Shown: positions 41,223 to 41,292 of the stretch, one piece after another | Layout of the letters: every line of letters begins with the position of its first letter | How positions within the stretch are numbered: the first letter of the stretch is position 1 | Assembly: GCA_964603455.1 (NCBI GenBank) | Contig: CAZRVL010000012.1 | Coordinates: 1-41,292 of the forward strand | DNA length: 41,292 nt | Source: Flemingiibacterium sp964603455 | GTDB taxonomy: Bacteria > Bacillota > Clostridia > Oscillospirales > CAG-272 | Direction of reading: 5' to 3' | The notes under the pieces: model-generated | Database searches by the model: none | Told to the model about the DNA's origin: nothing | What the model saw: only the letters and a program-made list of their open reading frames with translations | Program-made: the position numbers and the translations under genes

Positions 41223-41292
41223 ATGGCAAGTCTGTCACTTAAGCACATCTATAAGAAATACCCCGGCGGCGTTACTGCCGTCTCCGACTTCT
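41223..41292 (+). CDS. sugar ABC transporter ATP-binding protein, N-terminal fragment (MsmX/UgpC-like)
   Basis: Only the first 23 residues are in the window (MASLSLKHIYKKYPGGVTAV then SDF); the gene continues past the right edge. The pattern matches the N-terminus of MsmX/UgpC-type ATPases, which power several carbohydrate importers. This one could serve the orphan solute-binding protein encoded upstream. GGAGG at 41210 supports the start. Confidence 0.78.
   Translation, partial: MASLSLKHIYKKYPGGVTAVSDF

Overview
The window looks like a chromosomal segment of a low-to-moderate GC Gram-positive bacterium, most likely a gut-type clostridium (class Clostridia). The grounds are the rpsF-ssb-rpsR order, strong GGAGG/AAAGGA ribosome sites, a DUF951 protein, a YdjI/YdjG/YdjH-like set, a lipoprotein sugar-binding protein, several cytoplasmic glycosidases and heavy use of ATA codons. 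I cannot name the genus. I found no tRNA, rRNA, CRISPR array, transposase, integrase or phage gene. This is ordinary chromosome with accessory metabolic clusters.

Layout. 1-4470: a MATE transporter and a beta-lactamase-fold serine hydrolase (minus, one operon), a small membrane protein coupled to an M50 site-2 protease (plus), and cytidine deaminase (minus). 4545-9930: a minus operon of two ABC exporter half-subunits, each with an extra N-terminal domain and a zinc ribbon, flanking a DUF1854 protein. 10199-12703: a lone GH106-like glycosidase with its own promoter and an upstream dyad. 12707-15606: a SAM methyltransferase, the rpsF-ssb-rpsR operon and a SLOG-like protein, all minus. 15768-17185: an XRE regulator and an EamA-type permease. 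17232-26050: a long plus operon DUF951 - YfhO membrane protein - GH35 beta-galactosidase - SPFH/zinc-ribbon (YdjI-like) - zinc-ribbon membrane protein (YdjG-like) - TPM protein (YdjH-like) - DUF3795. 26063-32815: nagB with an operator palindrome over its promoter, then a five-gene redox operon (2-hydroxyacid dehydrogenase, TIM-barrel isomerase/epimerase, iron-sulfur-type ene-reductase, SDR, FAD fumarate-reductase-like protein). 33042-37715: DUF1700, DUF4097 and GH2 beta-galactosidase. 37903-41292: trmB, a solute-binding lipoprotein coupled to an AAA ATPase, and the first codons of an MsmX/UgpC-like sugar ABC ATPase.

Together the genes suggest a saccharolytic cell that imports glycosides, cleaves them in the cytoplasm (GH2, GH35, GH106-like), feeds amino sugars through NagB and further reduces or oxidises an unidentified substrate with the redox operon.

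The most unusual signal is not a protein. Several minus-strand genes carry small hairpins fused to a GAAAGGA ribosome site. In three clear cases (genes starting at 13591, 29575 and 35801) a 7-8 bp CUUUC(G)/(C)GAAAG hairpin sits exactly between the ribosome site and a 12-13 nt AU-rich spacer before the start codon. Its 5' arm could instead pair with the ribosome site itself, so the element has the form of a two-state translation switch. A second hairpin type abuts the 5' side of the same GAAAGGA site in four genes.
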